Below, one piece after another: positions 33,074 to 42,455 of a stretch of 64,000 nt of DNA (the first letter of the stretch is position 1; each line of letters opens with the position of its first letter). The notes under the pieces are model-generated. The model saw only the letters and a list, made by a program, of their open reading frames with translations, searched no databases and was not told where the DNA came from. The translations under genes were made by a program, and so were the position numbers. The stretch is from NORP240 sp965222175 (GTDB lineage: Bacteria; Pseudomonadota; Gammaproteobacteria; Pseudomonadales; Pseudohongiellaceae): contig OZ244938.1 of the NCBI GenBank assembly GCA_965222175.1, positions 4,402,001 to 4,466,000 on the forward strand, written 5' to 3'.

Positions 33074-35140
33074 TCAATCAGCCAACGGCTTTTCAGGTAA
33101 ATCTACCCGCTGCAGGCGCAGATTTCCAAAATCGTCCAGCCTGGCCTGCCACCCTGCCTCCAGGTAGGTGGTGGCGGACAACTCGGTGATTACGGCAGGA
33201 CCGGCGATGGCGGCGTCCGGTCCCAGCAATTCACGACGGAATACCGGCACACCGGTGTTTTTCTCCGAATGGCATGGGGTACTGGTGCACGAAGCCTTTT
33301 CCCGGTCGTCATTTCCGGTACTGTTCCGGGCGGGTTGCCGGTTCGCCTGTTCCGACGGCCGCCGGACGTGGGTTATCCGCGCCCGCAGGTTAACAATCTC
33401 CACGTCCCGGTCCAGGGCGAATCCGTATCGCTCATCATGTTGACGATGAAACTGCTCTTCAGTTCGCCGTTTGCCAAGCCAGGGTAGATTCAATGTAGAG
33501 GACTGGCCGAAATAGCAGAGGTCGACGCTGGTTTCACTGCAGAGGCCGACCCTGGGAAGGCCCTCGGCGATAAGCTCGTCAGTACCCTGTCTCTCAAGTT
33601 CCGCAATGGCCGCCTCGATTTCCATTTCCCCGACCTCTTTCAGCATCAGCCGGACAGTTCTCGAGAACTGCCTCCCCTGGGGGGCAACCAGCATGCCCAG
33701 CGCCGACAGCACGCCGGCGTTGGCGGGAACGATTGCCCGGGTCATGCCCATGGCGTCCGCCAGTGCGCAGACGTGCAGCCCACCGGCACCACCGAAACAG
33801 GCCAGGATAAATTCTCCCGGATCATGACCACGCTGCACCGAGATCATACGCAGGGCGTTGGCCATGTTTTCATTGGCAATGCGAACGATACCCAGTGCTG
33901 TTTCCTGCGCATCGAGGCCAGTGGCTTCGGCAAGCGATTCCATGGCCTGCCCTGCCGCCCCGGAATCGAGTTTGAAACTGCCGGCCAGCGCGGCATCGGC
34001 TGGAATGCGCCCGAGAACCAGGTTGGCATCGGTAACCGTGACTTCCGTGCCCCCTTTGCCATAGCATGCCGGTCCGGGACTGGCGCCTGCCGAGCGCGGG
34101 CCGACCTGTAACATGCCACCGCTGTCCACGAAGGCAACCGAACCACCGCCCGCACCAATAGTGTGCATATCTACCATTGGCACGGCCACGGGGAATCCGG
34201 CAATGTGTCCTTCGTTGGTAATTTTAAGCTCGCCGTCCACCAGCGCCACGTCGGTGGAGGTCCCACCCATATCGAAACTGATGAACCGGGATTCGCCCAG
34301 CTGCTGCCCCAGGTGTCGGATCGCCGCAAGACCGGCAGCAGGTCCGGACAGCAACAGGTTTACCGCCCGCGACGCGGCCACCGGGGCACTGATGGTCTCG
34401 CCACTGGACTGCATTATGGTCAGTGGGCAGTTTTCCAACCGGCTTTCCAGCCGGGTAAGGTATCTGCTCACTACCGGACCGAGGCTGGCATTGAGCCAGG
34501 TTGCCACACCGCGTTCGTATTCCCGGTATTCCGGAAGCACCGCTGACGATCGACTGACGAACACATCAGCAGCGGAAGCTCGAATCGCCTCTTCCAGTTT
34601 GCATTCGTAGCGGTCATCCAGAAAGGAAAACAACAGGTTGATGGCCACGGCTTCCGGCTGGAGATTTTCCAGGGCCGCTGTTACCGACTGAAGATCCGCG
34701 CTGGTCAACGGGTCCAGAAGCTCGCCATCGGCGGCCAGACGGCCGCCCACTTCGAGACAGAGTTCGGACTCTACCGGCCTGGGCCGGGGCGGCTGTTCCA
34801 GTCTATAGAGAAACGGACGGGTTTGACGACCGAGAGTCAACATGTCGCCGAAACCACGGTTGGTAATGAAGGCAGTACGGGCACCTTTGCCTTCCAGCGC
34901 CGCATTGGTTGCCACCGTGCTGCCATGGATGATCCGCAATCCACCCTGCCTGACTGCTTCACCGAGTCCCAGTTCTTCGATGCCCTGCAGAATGGCAAGT
35001 TCCGGTGCTTCGGGCGTGGACAACACCTTGTGAATCTTCAACTGTGCCGATCCAGACTCCGGTGTCAGCAGGACAAAATCGGTAAAGGTGCCCCCGGCAT
35101 CAATGCCGAGAATGGCTGCTTGTGGCGTTATACCGCTCAT
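33074..35140 (-). CDS. Hydantoinase/oxoprolinase family protein (HyuA-like subunit)
   Basis: A 688-residue protein; ATG 35140 is chosen because it gives the family N terminus (ILGIDAGGTFTDFVLL), an ATP-binding actin-like motif. FDMGGTSTDVALVDG and FGGAGGLHVCALADAMG are further family motifs. HyuA-type proteins hydrolyse 5-oxoproline- or hydantoin-like rings with ATP, normally together with a HyuB subunit; no hyuB gene is next to it. Acetone carboxylase alpha/beta subunits are related alternatives. The lone subunit and its placement between mutM and the TPR gene give no clear substrate. Confidence 0.85.
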   Translation of the reverse strand: MSGITPQAAILGIDAGGTFTDFVLLTPESGSAQLKIHKVLSTPEAPELAILQGIEELGLGEAVRQGGLRIIHGSTVATNAALEGKGARTAFITNRGFGDMLTLGRQTRPFLYRLEQPPRPRPVESELCLEVGGRLAADGELLDPLTSADLQSVTAALENLQPEAVAINLLFSFLDDRYECKLEEAIRASAADVFVSRSSAVLPEYREYERGVATWLNASLGPVVSRYLTRLESRLENCPLTIMQSSGETISAPVAASRAVNLLLSGPAAGLAAIRHLGQQLGESRFISFDMGGTSTDVALVDGELKITNEGHIAGFPVAVPMVDMHTIGAGGGSVAFVDSGGMLQVGPRSAGASPGPACYGKGGTEVTVTDANLVLGRIPADAALAGSFKLDSGAAGQAMESLAEATGLDAQETALGIVRIANENMANALRMISVQRGHDPGEFILACFGGAGGLHVCALADAMGMTRAIVPANAGVLSALGMLVAPQGRQFSRTVRLMLKEVGEMEIEAAIAELERQGTDELIAEGLPRVGLCSETSVDLCYFGQSSTLNLPWLGKRRTEEQFHRQHDERYGFALDRDVEIVNLRARITHVRRPSEQANRQPARNSTGNDDREKASCTSTPCHSEKNTGVPVFRRELLGPDAAIAGPAVITELSATTYLEAGWQARLDDFGNLRLQRVDLPEKPLAD

Positions 35141-35293
35141 GTTTGGACTATTCCTGCCTGGCTGGCAATCGACATACCGGAACGTTGGGCCCGCTGTCAG
35201 CTCCATGTCTTTTCCGCAAGTCGATGGCGGGCAGCCTGTCGACGATGACTTGGCGGTGTCTGCCAGGGTATTTTTGCACTGCCTTGTTACTGC

Positions 35294-35323
35294 TTTACAG
35301 GCCGGGCCGGATCGGATTATAAC
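35294..35323 (+). promoter_or_regulatory. Predicted sigma-70 promoter for mutM
   Basis: TTTACA (35294–35299, 5 of 6 to the −35 consensus) is 17–18 bp from TTATAA/TATAAC (35317–35323, 5 of 6 for TATAAC). Transcription would start near 35330, about 30 bp before the mutM ATG. It lies in the divergent spacer between mutM and the HyuA-like gene. Confidence 0.55.
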
Positions 35324-35359
35324 TCGCGTTCACCTCAGCCGCGCCAGTCCGTTGCTGCT

Positions 35360-36175
35360 ATGCCAGAACTGCCGGAAGTCGAAACCACGCGCCGGGGAAT
35401 AACACCGGAAATTCTCCATCGCCCCGTCAGGTCGGTTGTCGTTCGCGATAACCGACTTCGCTGGCCCGTGCCTGACGGCCTGTCCGGGATTCTCGCTGGC
35501 ACCCGCTTCGATTGCATCGAGCGCCGTGCCAAGTATCTTTTGCTGCACAACGGAGCGGGGATGCTGATAATTCACCTGGGCATGTCCGGAAGCCTGCGCA
35601 TAGTGCCCGCTGGACAACCCGCTGCCAGGCACGACCATGTCGACATAGTGTTCGACAACAACAAGGCCATGCGTTTTACCGATCCCAGAAAATTCGGCTG
35701 CATACTCTGGCACCCCGGCGCTGCCACGGAACACCCGCTGCTGCGCAGACTCGGTCCCGAGCCTCTTACCGCTGCATTTGACGGCAAATACCTAAAGGAC
35801 GCCAGTCAAGCCAGGCAGGTTGCGGTGAAGAATTTCATCATGAATGCCTCGGTGGTAGTGGGTGTCGGCAACATTTACGCCAACGAGGCCTTGTTCAATG
35901 CAGGTATCCGCCCGGCCCGCGCCGCCGGAAAAGTGTCTCTGCCACGCTTCCAGCGACTCGCCGATGAAATCAAGCTGGTGCTGCAGAAAGCCATCGACGC
36001 GGGCGGCACTACCCTGCGTGACTTCACCGGAGGCGACGGCCGCCCCGGCTATTTCAGCCAGTCGCTCAATGTCTACGGCAGGGGAGGCCTGCCCTGCATA
36101 GCATGCGGCACAACATTGAGCGAAATTCGACTGGCCCAGCGCAGCACCGTGTACTGTCGTCGATGCCAGCACTGA
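35360..36175 (+). CDS. mutM: Formamidopyrimidine-DNA glycosylase
   Basis: A 271-residue base-excision repair glycosylase/AP lyase that removes 8-oxoguanine and formamidopyrimidines. The N terminus MPELPEVETTRRG has the catalytic Pro2 and Glu3. The C-terminal zinc finger is intact (CIACGTT…VYCRRCQH). The length matches the family (269 in E. coli). The NxYANEALF segment (GNIYANEALFNAG) of the helix-two-turn-helix is present. It converges on coaD, which ends 33 bp beyond, the same arrangement of neighbours as in Pseudomonas. Confidence 0.97.
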   Translation: MPELPEVETTRRGITPEILHRPVRSVVVRDNRLRWPVPDGLSGILAGTRFDCIERRAKYLLLHNGAGMLIIHLGMSGSLRIVPAGQPAARHDHVDIVFDNNKAMRFTDPRKFGCILWHPGAATEHPLLRRLGPEPLTAAFDGKYLKDASQARQVAVKNFIMNASVVVGVGNIYANEALFNAGIRPARAAGKVSLPRFQRLADEIKLVLQKAIDAGGTTLRDFTGGDGRPGYFSQSLNVYGRGGLPCIACGTTLSEIRLAQRSTVYCRRCQH

Positions 36176-36208
36176 CAGCGCCTGAATGGACTGCAGGGCA
36201 AGCGGTAT

Positions 36209-36688
36209 TCAGTTACCGGAGGCCGTCATCATCGCCCTGGCTACCGCCGGATGGACGAACTTTGAAATATCCCCCCCGTAAGACGCAATCTCCCTGACCA
36301 GCGTGGAGGATATATAGGACAGGTGCTCGGCCGGTGCCAGGAACACGGTTTCAATCTCAGGCTCCAGCACGCGATTCATGCCAACCAGCTGAAACTCGTA
36401 CTCAAAGTCCGCCACAGTCCTCAAACCCCTGAGTATTATCTTGGCACCGCGCTGTTTGACGTACTCCGTCAACAGGCAGTCAAATGCGCAAACCTCCACG
36501 TTCCTGACATGCTTCAGCACTTCCCTGGCCAGGTCAACGCGTTGCTCGGCGGACAGGGCAACATCCTTCTGCCGGTTGCTGCCTATGGCAACTATGACAT
36601 GATCAAACAGCCCGCAGGCCCGTTCTACCAGGTCAGTGTGGCCATTGGTGATGGGGTTGAAGGTTCCCGGATAGACGGCTACTTTCAT
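36209..36688 (-). CDS. coaD: Phosphopantetheine adenylyltransferase
   Basis: A 159-residue cytoplasmic enzyme of coenzyme A synthesis that joins AMP from ATP to 4′-phosphopantetheine to give dephospho-CoA. The T/HxGH-type active-site motif is visible as TFNPITNGHTDLVERA, and the ISSTLVREIASYGGD segment near the C terminus is typical. The length fits the family (159 in E. coli). It converges with mutM. The coaBC gene at 50 kb encodes the preceding steps. Confidence 0.97.
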   Translation of the reverse strand: MKVAVYPGTFNPITNGHTDLVERACGLFDHVIVAIGSNRQKDVALSAEQRVDLAREVLKHVRNVEVCAFDCLLTEYVKQRGAKIILRGLRTVADFEYEFQLVGMNRVLEPEIETVFLAPAEHLSYISSTLVREIASYGGDISKFVHPAVARAMMTASGN

Positions 36689-36755
36689 GTTGGGCTCGCG
36701 CTTGAGGCCGGCGGTATGATGGTGACGGGCATTCTATAGGAACGCCGGTGGGCAC

Positions 36756-37814
36756 TCAACGCAGCGCCAGGTGGCCATGGTTGATGAAATCGACAATCCG
36801 CTTCTCCAGCCAGAACCGGTCGACAGCGGACGCAAAGCCGACATGGCCGCCGCGCTCACTGCTGTCCAGTCGCACCTGGTCCGGCAGCAAGTGCGTTGTT
36901 GGCAGCGTGGCAGCCGGAATGATGGGGTCATCAAGGCTTTGCAGCAATAGCGTCGGTGTTCTGATTGCAGGAAGAAAGTGAATACTGCTGCAGCTGCTGT
37001 AGTAGTCCCTGGCGTCGTTAAAACCATGCAGTGGCGCGGTTACCCGATCGTCAAAGTCCCACAGCGACGTGAGTTCATCGAGGTTGCCACATGCCCTGAG
37101 CAATTCCAATTGCCGCTGATTGCCCGAATGGTGAAAGTGCCGCTTTTTCGCTTCAACATCGGCTACCAGCTTGCGCAGGAAATAACGCCCGTACATACGG
37201 CTCAGACCTTCCAGCATCGCCGTCGAACAACGCAACAGATCGAATGGGGTAGAGACTGCCACGGCACAGCTGATGTGCTCCTTTCGGGGTGCTTCACCCA
37301 GCCACTTCAACAGCACATTGGCACCCAGTGAAAAACCGGCCAGGGCGAATTGATATCCCGGAAACTGTTGACGCAGCAGGGCCAGCACCTGGTCGAGATC
37401 GTCGGTGACACCGGAATGGTAGGCGCGGGCCAGGCGATTGACTTCGCCACTGCAGCCCCTGAAGTTCATTGCCACGCTGGAATAACCCGCCAGGCCCAGC
37501 TGGTGCTGCAGGGACTGTATGTAGCTTGACCTGGAACAGCCACACAGGCCGTGCAGTAATAGAACGATAGTTTTATTACCGGCAGGGTGATTGTTGACGG
37601 CAGTTTCATTCCCGTCACGCCAATCCAGGTCGATGAAATCACCGTCCACCAGATCGATGCGTTGCCGACGATAGGTAACCGGCGGCACCGGAGCAAACTT
37701 TCTCCACAGGGTCTGGACATGACGGTTGCCCAGCCCGCGGCGCGGTCGGAACGGTTGCTGCTCCAGGCCATCCGCGGGTGCAGCATTGCCGCTTTCACTT
37801 ATTTTATGTTCCAC
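36756..37814 (-). CDS. Alpha/beta hydrolase, YheT family
   Basis: A 352-residue cytosolic alpha/beta-fold hydrolase of the YheT/UPF0017 type. The oxyanion-side HGLCGCSRSSYIQ, the nucleophile elbow GFSLGAN (GxSxG) and a late LQSLDDPIIP with the acid residue are readable. A histidine in the C-terminal GGHVGF completes the triad. The substrate is unknown; carboxylesterase activity on acyl esters is the usual expectation. The family length is about 340. It overlaps the end of rsmD by 11 bp on the same strand, so it is probably co-transcribed. Confidence 0.86.
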   Translation of the reverse strand: MEHKISESGNAAPADGLEQQPFRPRRGLGNRHVQTLWRKFAPVPPVTYRRQRIDLVDGDFIDLDWRDGNETAVNNHPAGNKTIVLLLHGLCGCSRSSYIQSLQHQLGLAGYSSVAMNFRGCSGEVNRLARAYHSGVTDDLDQVLALLRQQFPGYQFALAGFSLGANVLLKWLGEAPRKEHISCAVAVSTPFDLLRCSTAMLEGLSRMYGRYFLRKLVADVEAKKRHFHHSGNQRQLELLRACGNLDELTSLWDFDDRVTAPLHGFNDARDYYSSCSSIHFLPAIRTPTLLLQSLDDPIIPAATLPTTHLLPDQVRLDSSERGGHVGFASAVDRFWLEKRIVDFINHGHLALR

Positions 37815-38421
37815 CTGGAGACACGTCCTCGCGCCTGAATAATCCGAAGTACACCTTGCCCGCTTTCTTCTGTTTCAGCATACGCCAGTTAGCGGGCAAC
37901 GGATCGCACTGCAATTCCTGATCAGCTTCCAGGTAGATCAGCGCATCGCTTTTCAACAGCCCTGAATTTTCCAGCGCGTTGCAACAGGAACCTGTCAGCC
38001 CGTCGCCATAGGGTGGATCGACGAAGACTACACCAAACTGTTCCTCCCCACGGTTTTCCGCCAGCCATTGCAGGGCATCAATGCACACTACCGGCATGGT
38101 CGCCTCGCCAAGCAGGGCGAGGTTTGCCCGTATCGCTGCAGCAACCCGGGGATTTTTTTCCACGAACGTGACGGTTTGCGCGCCCCGGGACAGGGCTTCG
38201 AGGCCACAGGCACCACTGCCGGCAAACAGGTCTAAACAGGATTCCTCAACTATTCTGTGCTGCAGCCAGTTGAACAGGGTTTCCCGTATCCGGTTCGCGG
38301 TGGGTCGCAATTGTCGGGTGGCGGGGAAAAGCAGCGTGCGACTGCGCCAGCGACCTCCGATTATGCGCAATGATCCCGTCTCCCTGCCTGTTTTCATTCG
38401 CTCTCCGTCGGCCGTGGACAT
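37804..38421 (-). CDS. rsmD: 16S rRNA (guanine966-N2)-methyltransferase
   Basis: A 205-residue SAM-dependent methyltransferase that modifies G966 of 16S rRNA in the small-subunit head. The N-terminal RIIGGRWRSR and RPTANRIRETLFNWL, the SAM motif CLDLFAGSGACGLEALSRG, and the catalytic VFVDPPYGDG of N-methyltransferases are present. The length is close to E. coli RsmD (198). A second ATG at residue 9 could be the true start. It is divergent from ftsY, a very common bacterial arrangement. Confidence 0.94.
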   Translation of the reverse strand: MSTADGERMKTGRETGSLRIIGGRWRSRTLLFPATRQLRPTANRIRETLFNWLQHRIVEESCLDLFAGSGACGLEALSRGAQTVTFVEKNPRVAAAIRANLALLGEATMPVVCIDALQWLAENRGEEQFGVVFVDPPYGDGLTGSCCNALENSGLLKSDALIYLEADQELQCDPLPANWRMLKQKKAGKVYFGLFRREDVSPGGT

Positions 38422-38511
38422 CGTGTAAACCGAACCGCTGTAATGGTAGGATAGCCTGCTCTCGCAACCAAGTGGATACCATCCGGTATCCGCACTGACG
38501 GAATAAATTCA

Positions 38512-39573
38512 ATGTTCGGCTTCGGCAAGAAACAGGCTTCCGACAAGGCAGCAGGGGAAACCCCGGAAAAAGATTCACAAGCACCCCGCGACGAGACTGC
38601 CAGCGACCGGGGAGAGACCGGGGAGACAGCCGGCGAAGCCGCGGAACAGCCCGGCAAACGCGGGTTTTTCGGCAGGCTGATTGCCGGTCTTGGCAAGACC
38701 CGGGAAGCGCTCAGCAGCGGCCTGGGCAGCCTGATCCTGGGCTCCCGGGAAATTGACCAGGACCTGCTTGATGAGATTGAAACCCGGCTGTTGACCGCCG
38801 ATGTCGGCCTCCAGGCAACCGATCAGATCATTGCTCACCTGCAGCAACGCCTCAAGCGCAAGCAGCTTAACAACCCGGAAGATCTGCTGGCAGCCCTGAA
38901 AAGTGAACTGGTAGCCCTGCTACGACCAGTGGATTTACCGCTGGAGATAAGTGGTGACAAGCCGTTTGTCCTGCTGGTGGTGGGTGTAAACGGGGTCGGC
39001 AAGACCACTACCATCGGCAAGCTGTGCCGCTACCTGGAAGAGCAGGGGCTCAGTTCCATCCTGGCGGCCGGCGATACCTTCCGGGCCGCCGCCGTCGAGC
39101 AGTTGCAGGAATGGGGAGCCCGCAACGATGTACCGGTGGTTGCCCAGGCCACCGGCGCAGACAGCGCCTCGGTCATTTTCGATGCCTACCAGGCGGCCAG
39201 GGCAAGGGGCGCCGATGTCCTGATCGCCGATACCGCCGGCCGCCTGCATACCAAGGACAACCTGATGCAGGAGCTGGAAAAGATTGTTCGCGTGCTGAAA
39301 AAGCAGGACGACAACCTGCCCCACGAAGTGCTGCTGGTGCTGGACGCCACCACCGGACAGAACGCCCTGAACCAGGCTCGAAGTTTCCACAAATCGGTCA
39401 ATCTGTCCGGTGTTTGCCTGACCAAGCTGGATGGCACCGCAAAGGGCGGTATGGTATTCGCCATTGCCAAGGAGCTTGGATTACCGATTCGCTTCATCGG
39501 TATTGGCGAAAAAATAAACGATTTACGCCCCTTTTCTGCCGAGCAGTTTGTTGAAGCCCTGTTCAGTGAATGA
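38512..39573 (+). CDS. ftsY: Signal recognition particle receptor FtsY
   Basis: A 353-residue SRP receptor GTPase that docks ribosome–SRP complexes to the membrane. An acidic, charged A domain of about 45 residues, shorter than in E. coli, precedes the N domain (from about residue 50). The GTPase domain has G1 GVNGVGKTTT, the insertion-box region TFRAAAVEQL, DTAGR and TKLDG. First gene of the ftsY-ftsE-ftsX set; its stop overlaps ftsE by 4 bp (ATGA). Confidence 0.97.
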   Translation: MFGFGKKQASDKAAGETPEKDSQAPRDETASDRGETGETAGEAAEQPGKRGFFGRLIAGLGKTREALSSGLGSLILGSREIDQDLLDEIETRLLTADVGLQATDQIIAHLQQRLKRKQLNNPEDLLAALKSELVALLRPVDLPLEISGDKPFVLLVVGVNGVGKTTTIGKLCRYLEEQGLSSILAAGDTFRAAAVEQLQEWGARNDVPVVAQATGADSASVIFDAYQAARARGADVLIADTAGRLHTKDNLMQELEKIVRVLKKQDDNLPHEVLLVLDATTGQNALNQARSFHKSVNLSGVCLTKLDGTAKGGMVFAIAKELGLPIRFIGIGEKINDLRPFSAEQFVEALFSE

Positions 39574-40247
39574 TCAAGTTTGATTGCGTCAGCAAGCGTT
39601 ACGAGGGTGGCAATGAAGCCCTTAGCCAGGTTTCCCTGGAAATCGAAAAAGGCGAACTGGCATTCCTGACCGGTCGCTCCGGTGCCGGCAAAAGCACCCT
39701 GCTGAAACTGATAACCCGCATGGAACAACCAAGCCAGGGCCAGGTGTTCGTCGAAGGACGCAACCTCAACCGCCTTGGTCGCAGGCAGATACCCTATCAC
39801 CGGCGCCGCATCGGCGTGGTGTTCCAGGATCACCAGTTGCTGTACGACCGCACAGTCTATGACAACGTGGCGCTGCCGATGCGGGTCTGCGGCCAGTCAA
39901 CCTACCAGATTGATCGGCGGGTCAGGGCAGCACTGGACAAGGTCGGTCTGCTGGGCAGGGAAAAATTTCTGCCCACGGCACTGTCCGGTGGCGAACAGCA
40001 ACGGGTCGGTATTGCCAGGGCCGTGGTGAATCGGCCGGCTATTCTGCTGGCAGACGAACCGACGGGAAATCTCGATCCACTGCTGTCCAGGGAGATTCTG
40101 ACACTGTTCGAGGACTTTAACAGGGTGGGCGTCAGCGTGCTGATCGCCAGCCACGATCTCAGCCTTATCGCCAGTCGCCGGCAGCGGATAATCACCCTGC
40201 AGGAGGGCAGGTTGGTCAACGGGGGGGATTCTGCCGGTGAGCGCTAG
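39570..40247 (+). CDS. ftsE: Cell division ABC transporter ATPase FtsE
   Basis: A 225-residue ABC ATPase that with FtsX forms a complex at the division septum, activating peptidoglycan amidases through EnvC-type proteins. Walker A is GRSGAGKS, the signature motif LSGGEQQR and Walker B ILLADEPTGNLD. The length matches E. coli FtsE (222). It overlaps ftsX by 11 bp and ftsY by 4 bp, so all three are translationally coupled. Confidence 0.97.
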   Translation: MIKFDCVSKRYEGGNEALSQVSLEIEKGELAFLTGRSGAGKSTLLKLITRMEQPSQGQVFVEGRNLNRLGRRQIPYHRRRIGVVFQDHQLLYDRTVYDNVALPMRVCGQSTYQIDRRVRAALDKVGLLGREKFLPTALSGGEQQRVGIARAVVNRPAILLADEPTGNLDPLLSREILTLFEDFNRVGVSVLIASHDLSLIASRRQRIITLQEGRLVNGGDSAGER

Positions 40248-41226
40248 GGCAACGTCGAGAAAACCGCGGTCTACGCATCGCAGCCGTTCCGGCAGTGGAC
40301 ATCAGCATCAGCAGGGCCGCTTCAGCGCGTATTTGCGCAATCACTGGCTTACCCTGCATGACTGCATCACAGGCCTGGTGGCGACACCGCTGAGCTCGGC
40401 CATGACGGTATTCGTAATCGCCATCGCCCTGCTCCTGCCGGGCCTGCTGTCGCTGGTCGCCGGCAACCTCGAGACCCTGGGCTCGGGATTCCGGGACAGT
40501 GCCAGTATCACGCTTTTTTTGAATGACGAAGTCTCGGAAGAAAGGGGTAGAGAGCTAAGTAATGACTTACTTCAGGAATTCGGATTCGAGACTGCACAGT
40601 ACCTGTCCCGGGACGCCGCGTTAGCCGAATTTGAAGCGGAATCCGGGTTTGGTCAGCTGTTGACGGAGCTGGCCGGCAATCCGTTACCGGCCTCGATTAC
40701 CGTCTCCCCGGGTATAGCTGAGCCGACCCGGATCCAGGAGGTTGTGGGGCAGTTGCAGGACCGTCCGGAAGTCGAGTCCGCGCAGTTGGACCTGCTCTGG
40801 ATACAACGGCTGACGGCAATCCAGGAATTGCTGCAGCGCGCCAGCCGGGTGCTTACCGTGGTACTGGGGATGGCAGTCCTGTTCATCGTCGGCAACACCG
40901 TGCGCATGGGCATCGAGAACCGACGTCGGGAGATCGACGTGGTGAAACTGGTAGGGGGAACTTTCAGCTATATTGCCAGACCCTTTCTATACGGCGGGCT
41001 TGTGCTGGGAATGGCCGGTGCGGCGGTGGCCTGCGGCCTGTTACTGATCCTGCAACTGTCAGTAGGCGGCGCAGTTGACAGATTATTGTCCCTGTATGGC
41101 TCATCCGCGGTGTTGCAGGGGATGTCCCTCGACGATGCCTTGCGACTGGTTGGCCTGGGTGGCGCGCTGGGCTGGCTGGGAGCCGCCCTGTCCATTGCGG
41201 CTCGACTGTATTCCAGCCCACCCTGA
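40237..41226 (+). CDS. ftsX: Cell division protein FtsX
   Basis: A 329-residue membrane subunit of FtsEX. The protein has an N-terminal cytoplasmic tail (about 55 residues, basic), a first membrane helix (SAMTVFVIAIALLLPGLLSLV), a periplasmic loop of about 110 residues that in the family binds hydrolase activators, and three C-terminal membrane helices. The GTG start at 40237 lies inside ftsE. The gap to rpoH (41227–41453) has no unambiguous promoter, although a sigma-factor start there is likely. Confidence 0.94.
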   Translation: MSARATSRKPRSTHRSRSGSGHQHQQGRFSAYLRNHWLTLHDCITGLVATPLSSAMTVFVIAIALLLPGLLSLVAGNLETLGSGFRDSASITLFLNDEVSEERGRELSNDLLQEFGFETAQYLSRDAALAEFEAESGFGQLLTELAGNPLPASITVSPGIAEPTRIQEVVGQLQDRPEVESAQLDLLWIQRLTAIQELLQRASRVLTVVLGMAVLFIVGNTVRMGIENRRREIDVVKLVGGTFSYIARPFLYGGLVLGMAGAAVACGLLLILQLSVGGAVDRLLSLYGSSAVLQGMSLDDALRLVGLGGALGWLGAALSIAARLYSSPP

Positions 41227-41453
41227 AACCGGTGGAAAACCCCGCAACCAGGCTTGAAATTCAGGGCTTGCGCCCCAATAAACTGATCGTTTGGATAATC
41301 AGCGGTCCCGCGATCGGGGATTGACGTCGAAAATCCTGATAACACGCTGTATTGCAATGCATTATTTCGTGGCGACAGGAAATAATGAATGCTAAAATAC
41401 GGTCTTGTAAGGTAATGGGTTTACTACCCGATTGAGATTAGTCCGGGAGAGTT

Positions 41454-42314
41454 ATGGATACCAGTAAGAGCTTACAAGTTATAGATCCGATGGTTCCGGG
41501 TCGTGATTTGACTGCTTACATCGCATCCGTCAACAGCATTGCAGTTCTGACCCCCGAAGAGGAGAAGGAACTGGCCAACCAGTACTATTACGAACACGAT
41601 GTGGATGCAGCCAGGCAACTGGTTCTTGCCCATCTGCGGTTTGTCGTGCATATGGCCAAGTCCTATTCCGGTTACGGGCTACCTCTTGGCGATCTTATCC
41701 AGGAAGGTAACGTCGGGCTGATGAAAGCGGTCAAGCGCTTTAACCCGGAAGTCGGAGTCCGGTTGATTTCCTTTGCAGTGCACTGGATCAAGGCGGAAAT
41801 GCACGAGTTCATCCTGAAGAACTGGCGTATTGTCAAAATTGCCACCACCAAGGCCCAGCGCAAGCTTTTCTTCAACCTGCGAAGCTCCAAGAAGCGCCTC
41901 GGCTGGTTGAATAACGAGGAGACTGAAGCCGTCGCGCGGGACCTGGGCGTCGATGCCAAGGTGGTGCGTCAGATGGAAGGCCGGATGAGCGCCTTCGACA
42001 CCTCGTTCGATATCGAACTCGATGCCGACGAGGAAACCAGCTATCGCGCCCCGGTAAATTACCTCGAAGACCAGAATTCCGACCTGGCCACCAGTCTTGA
42101 AGAGGCGGAATGGGAAGAGGTGACCAACAGCAGCCTGCACATGGCGCTGGACGAGCTTGACGCGCGTAGCAAGGATATTCTGGCCAGTCGCTGGCTGAGT
42201 GACAAGAAGGCCACGCTGCACGAGTTGGCAGACAAGTACAATGTTTCAGCGGAACGAATACGTCAGCTTGAAAAGAATGCCATGAACAAGGTAAAGGCAA
42301 TGATGGAGGCCTGA
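41454..42314 (+). CDS. rpoH: RNA polymerase heat-shock sigma factor sigma-32
   Basis: A 286-residue alternative sigma factor directing transcription of chaperones and proteases. Region 2 is seen in HLRFVVHMAKSYSGYGLPLGDLIQEGNVGLMKAVKRF. The RpoH-specific box QRKLFFNLR follows, and region 4.2 ends with the helix-turn-helix TLHELADKYNVSAERIRQLEK. The length matches E. coli (284). The ribosome site is GGGAG. A strong terminator follows at 42341. The 5′ region could form the usual thermosensor structure but I did not resolve it. Confidence 0.97.
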   Translation: MDTSKSLQVIDPMVPGRDLTAYIASVNSIAVLTPEEEKELANQYYYEHDVDAARQLVLAHLRFVVHMAKSYSGYGLPLGDLIQEGNVGLMKAVKRFNPEVGVRLISFAVHWIKAEMHEFILKNWRIVKIATTKAQRKLFFNLRSSKKRLGWLNNEETEAVARDLGVDAKVVRQMEGRMSAFDTSFDIELDADEETSYRAPVNYLEDQNSDLATSLEEAEWEEVTNSSLHMALDELDARSKDILASRWLSDKKATLHELADKYNVSAERIRQLEKNAMNKVKAMMEA

Positions 42315-42340
42315 CACCGTACAGCCAGAACAGTTCAACA

Positions 42341-42370
42341 AAGCCGTCCCGCCAGCGGGGCGGCTTTTTT
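42341..42370 (+). terminator. Intrinsic terminator after rpoH
   Basis: An 11-bp stem (AAGCCGTCCCG 42341–42351, CGGGGCGGCTT 42356–42366, one G·U pair) with a 4-nt loop, running directly into a T6 tract ending at 42370. A textbook rho-independent terminator, 26 bp after the rpoH stop. Confidence 0.92.
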
Positions 42371-42455
42371 GATTGCGCATGAACAATCCACCAGGCCGGA
42401 CTGGCCCGAACCTGCTGCTTGATTTGCACCCCTCGAACGGACAGAATGCCCTCCC

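Noticed and set aside
41321..41400. Sigma-70 promoter for rpoH (TTGACG at 41321, TAAAAT at 41393)
   Set aside because: Hexamers are present, but no pair has acceptable spacing, so no promoter is called.
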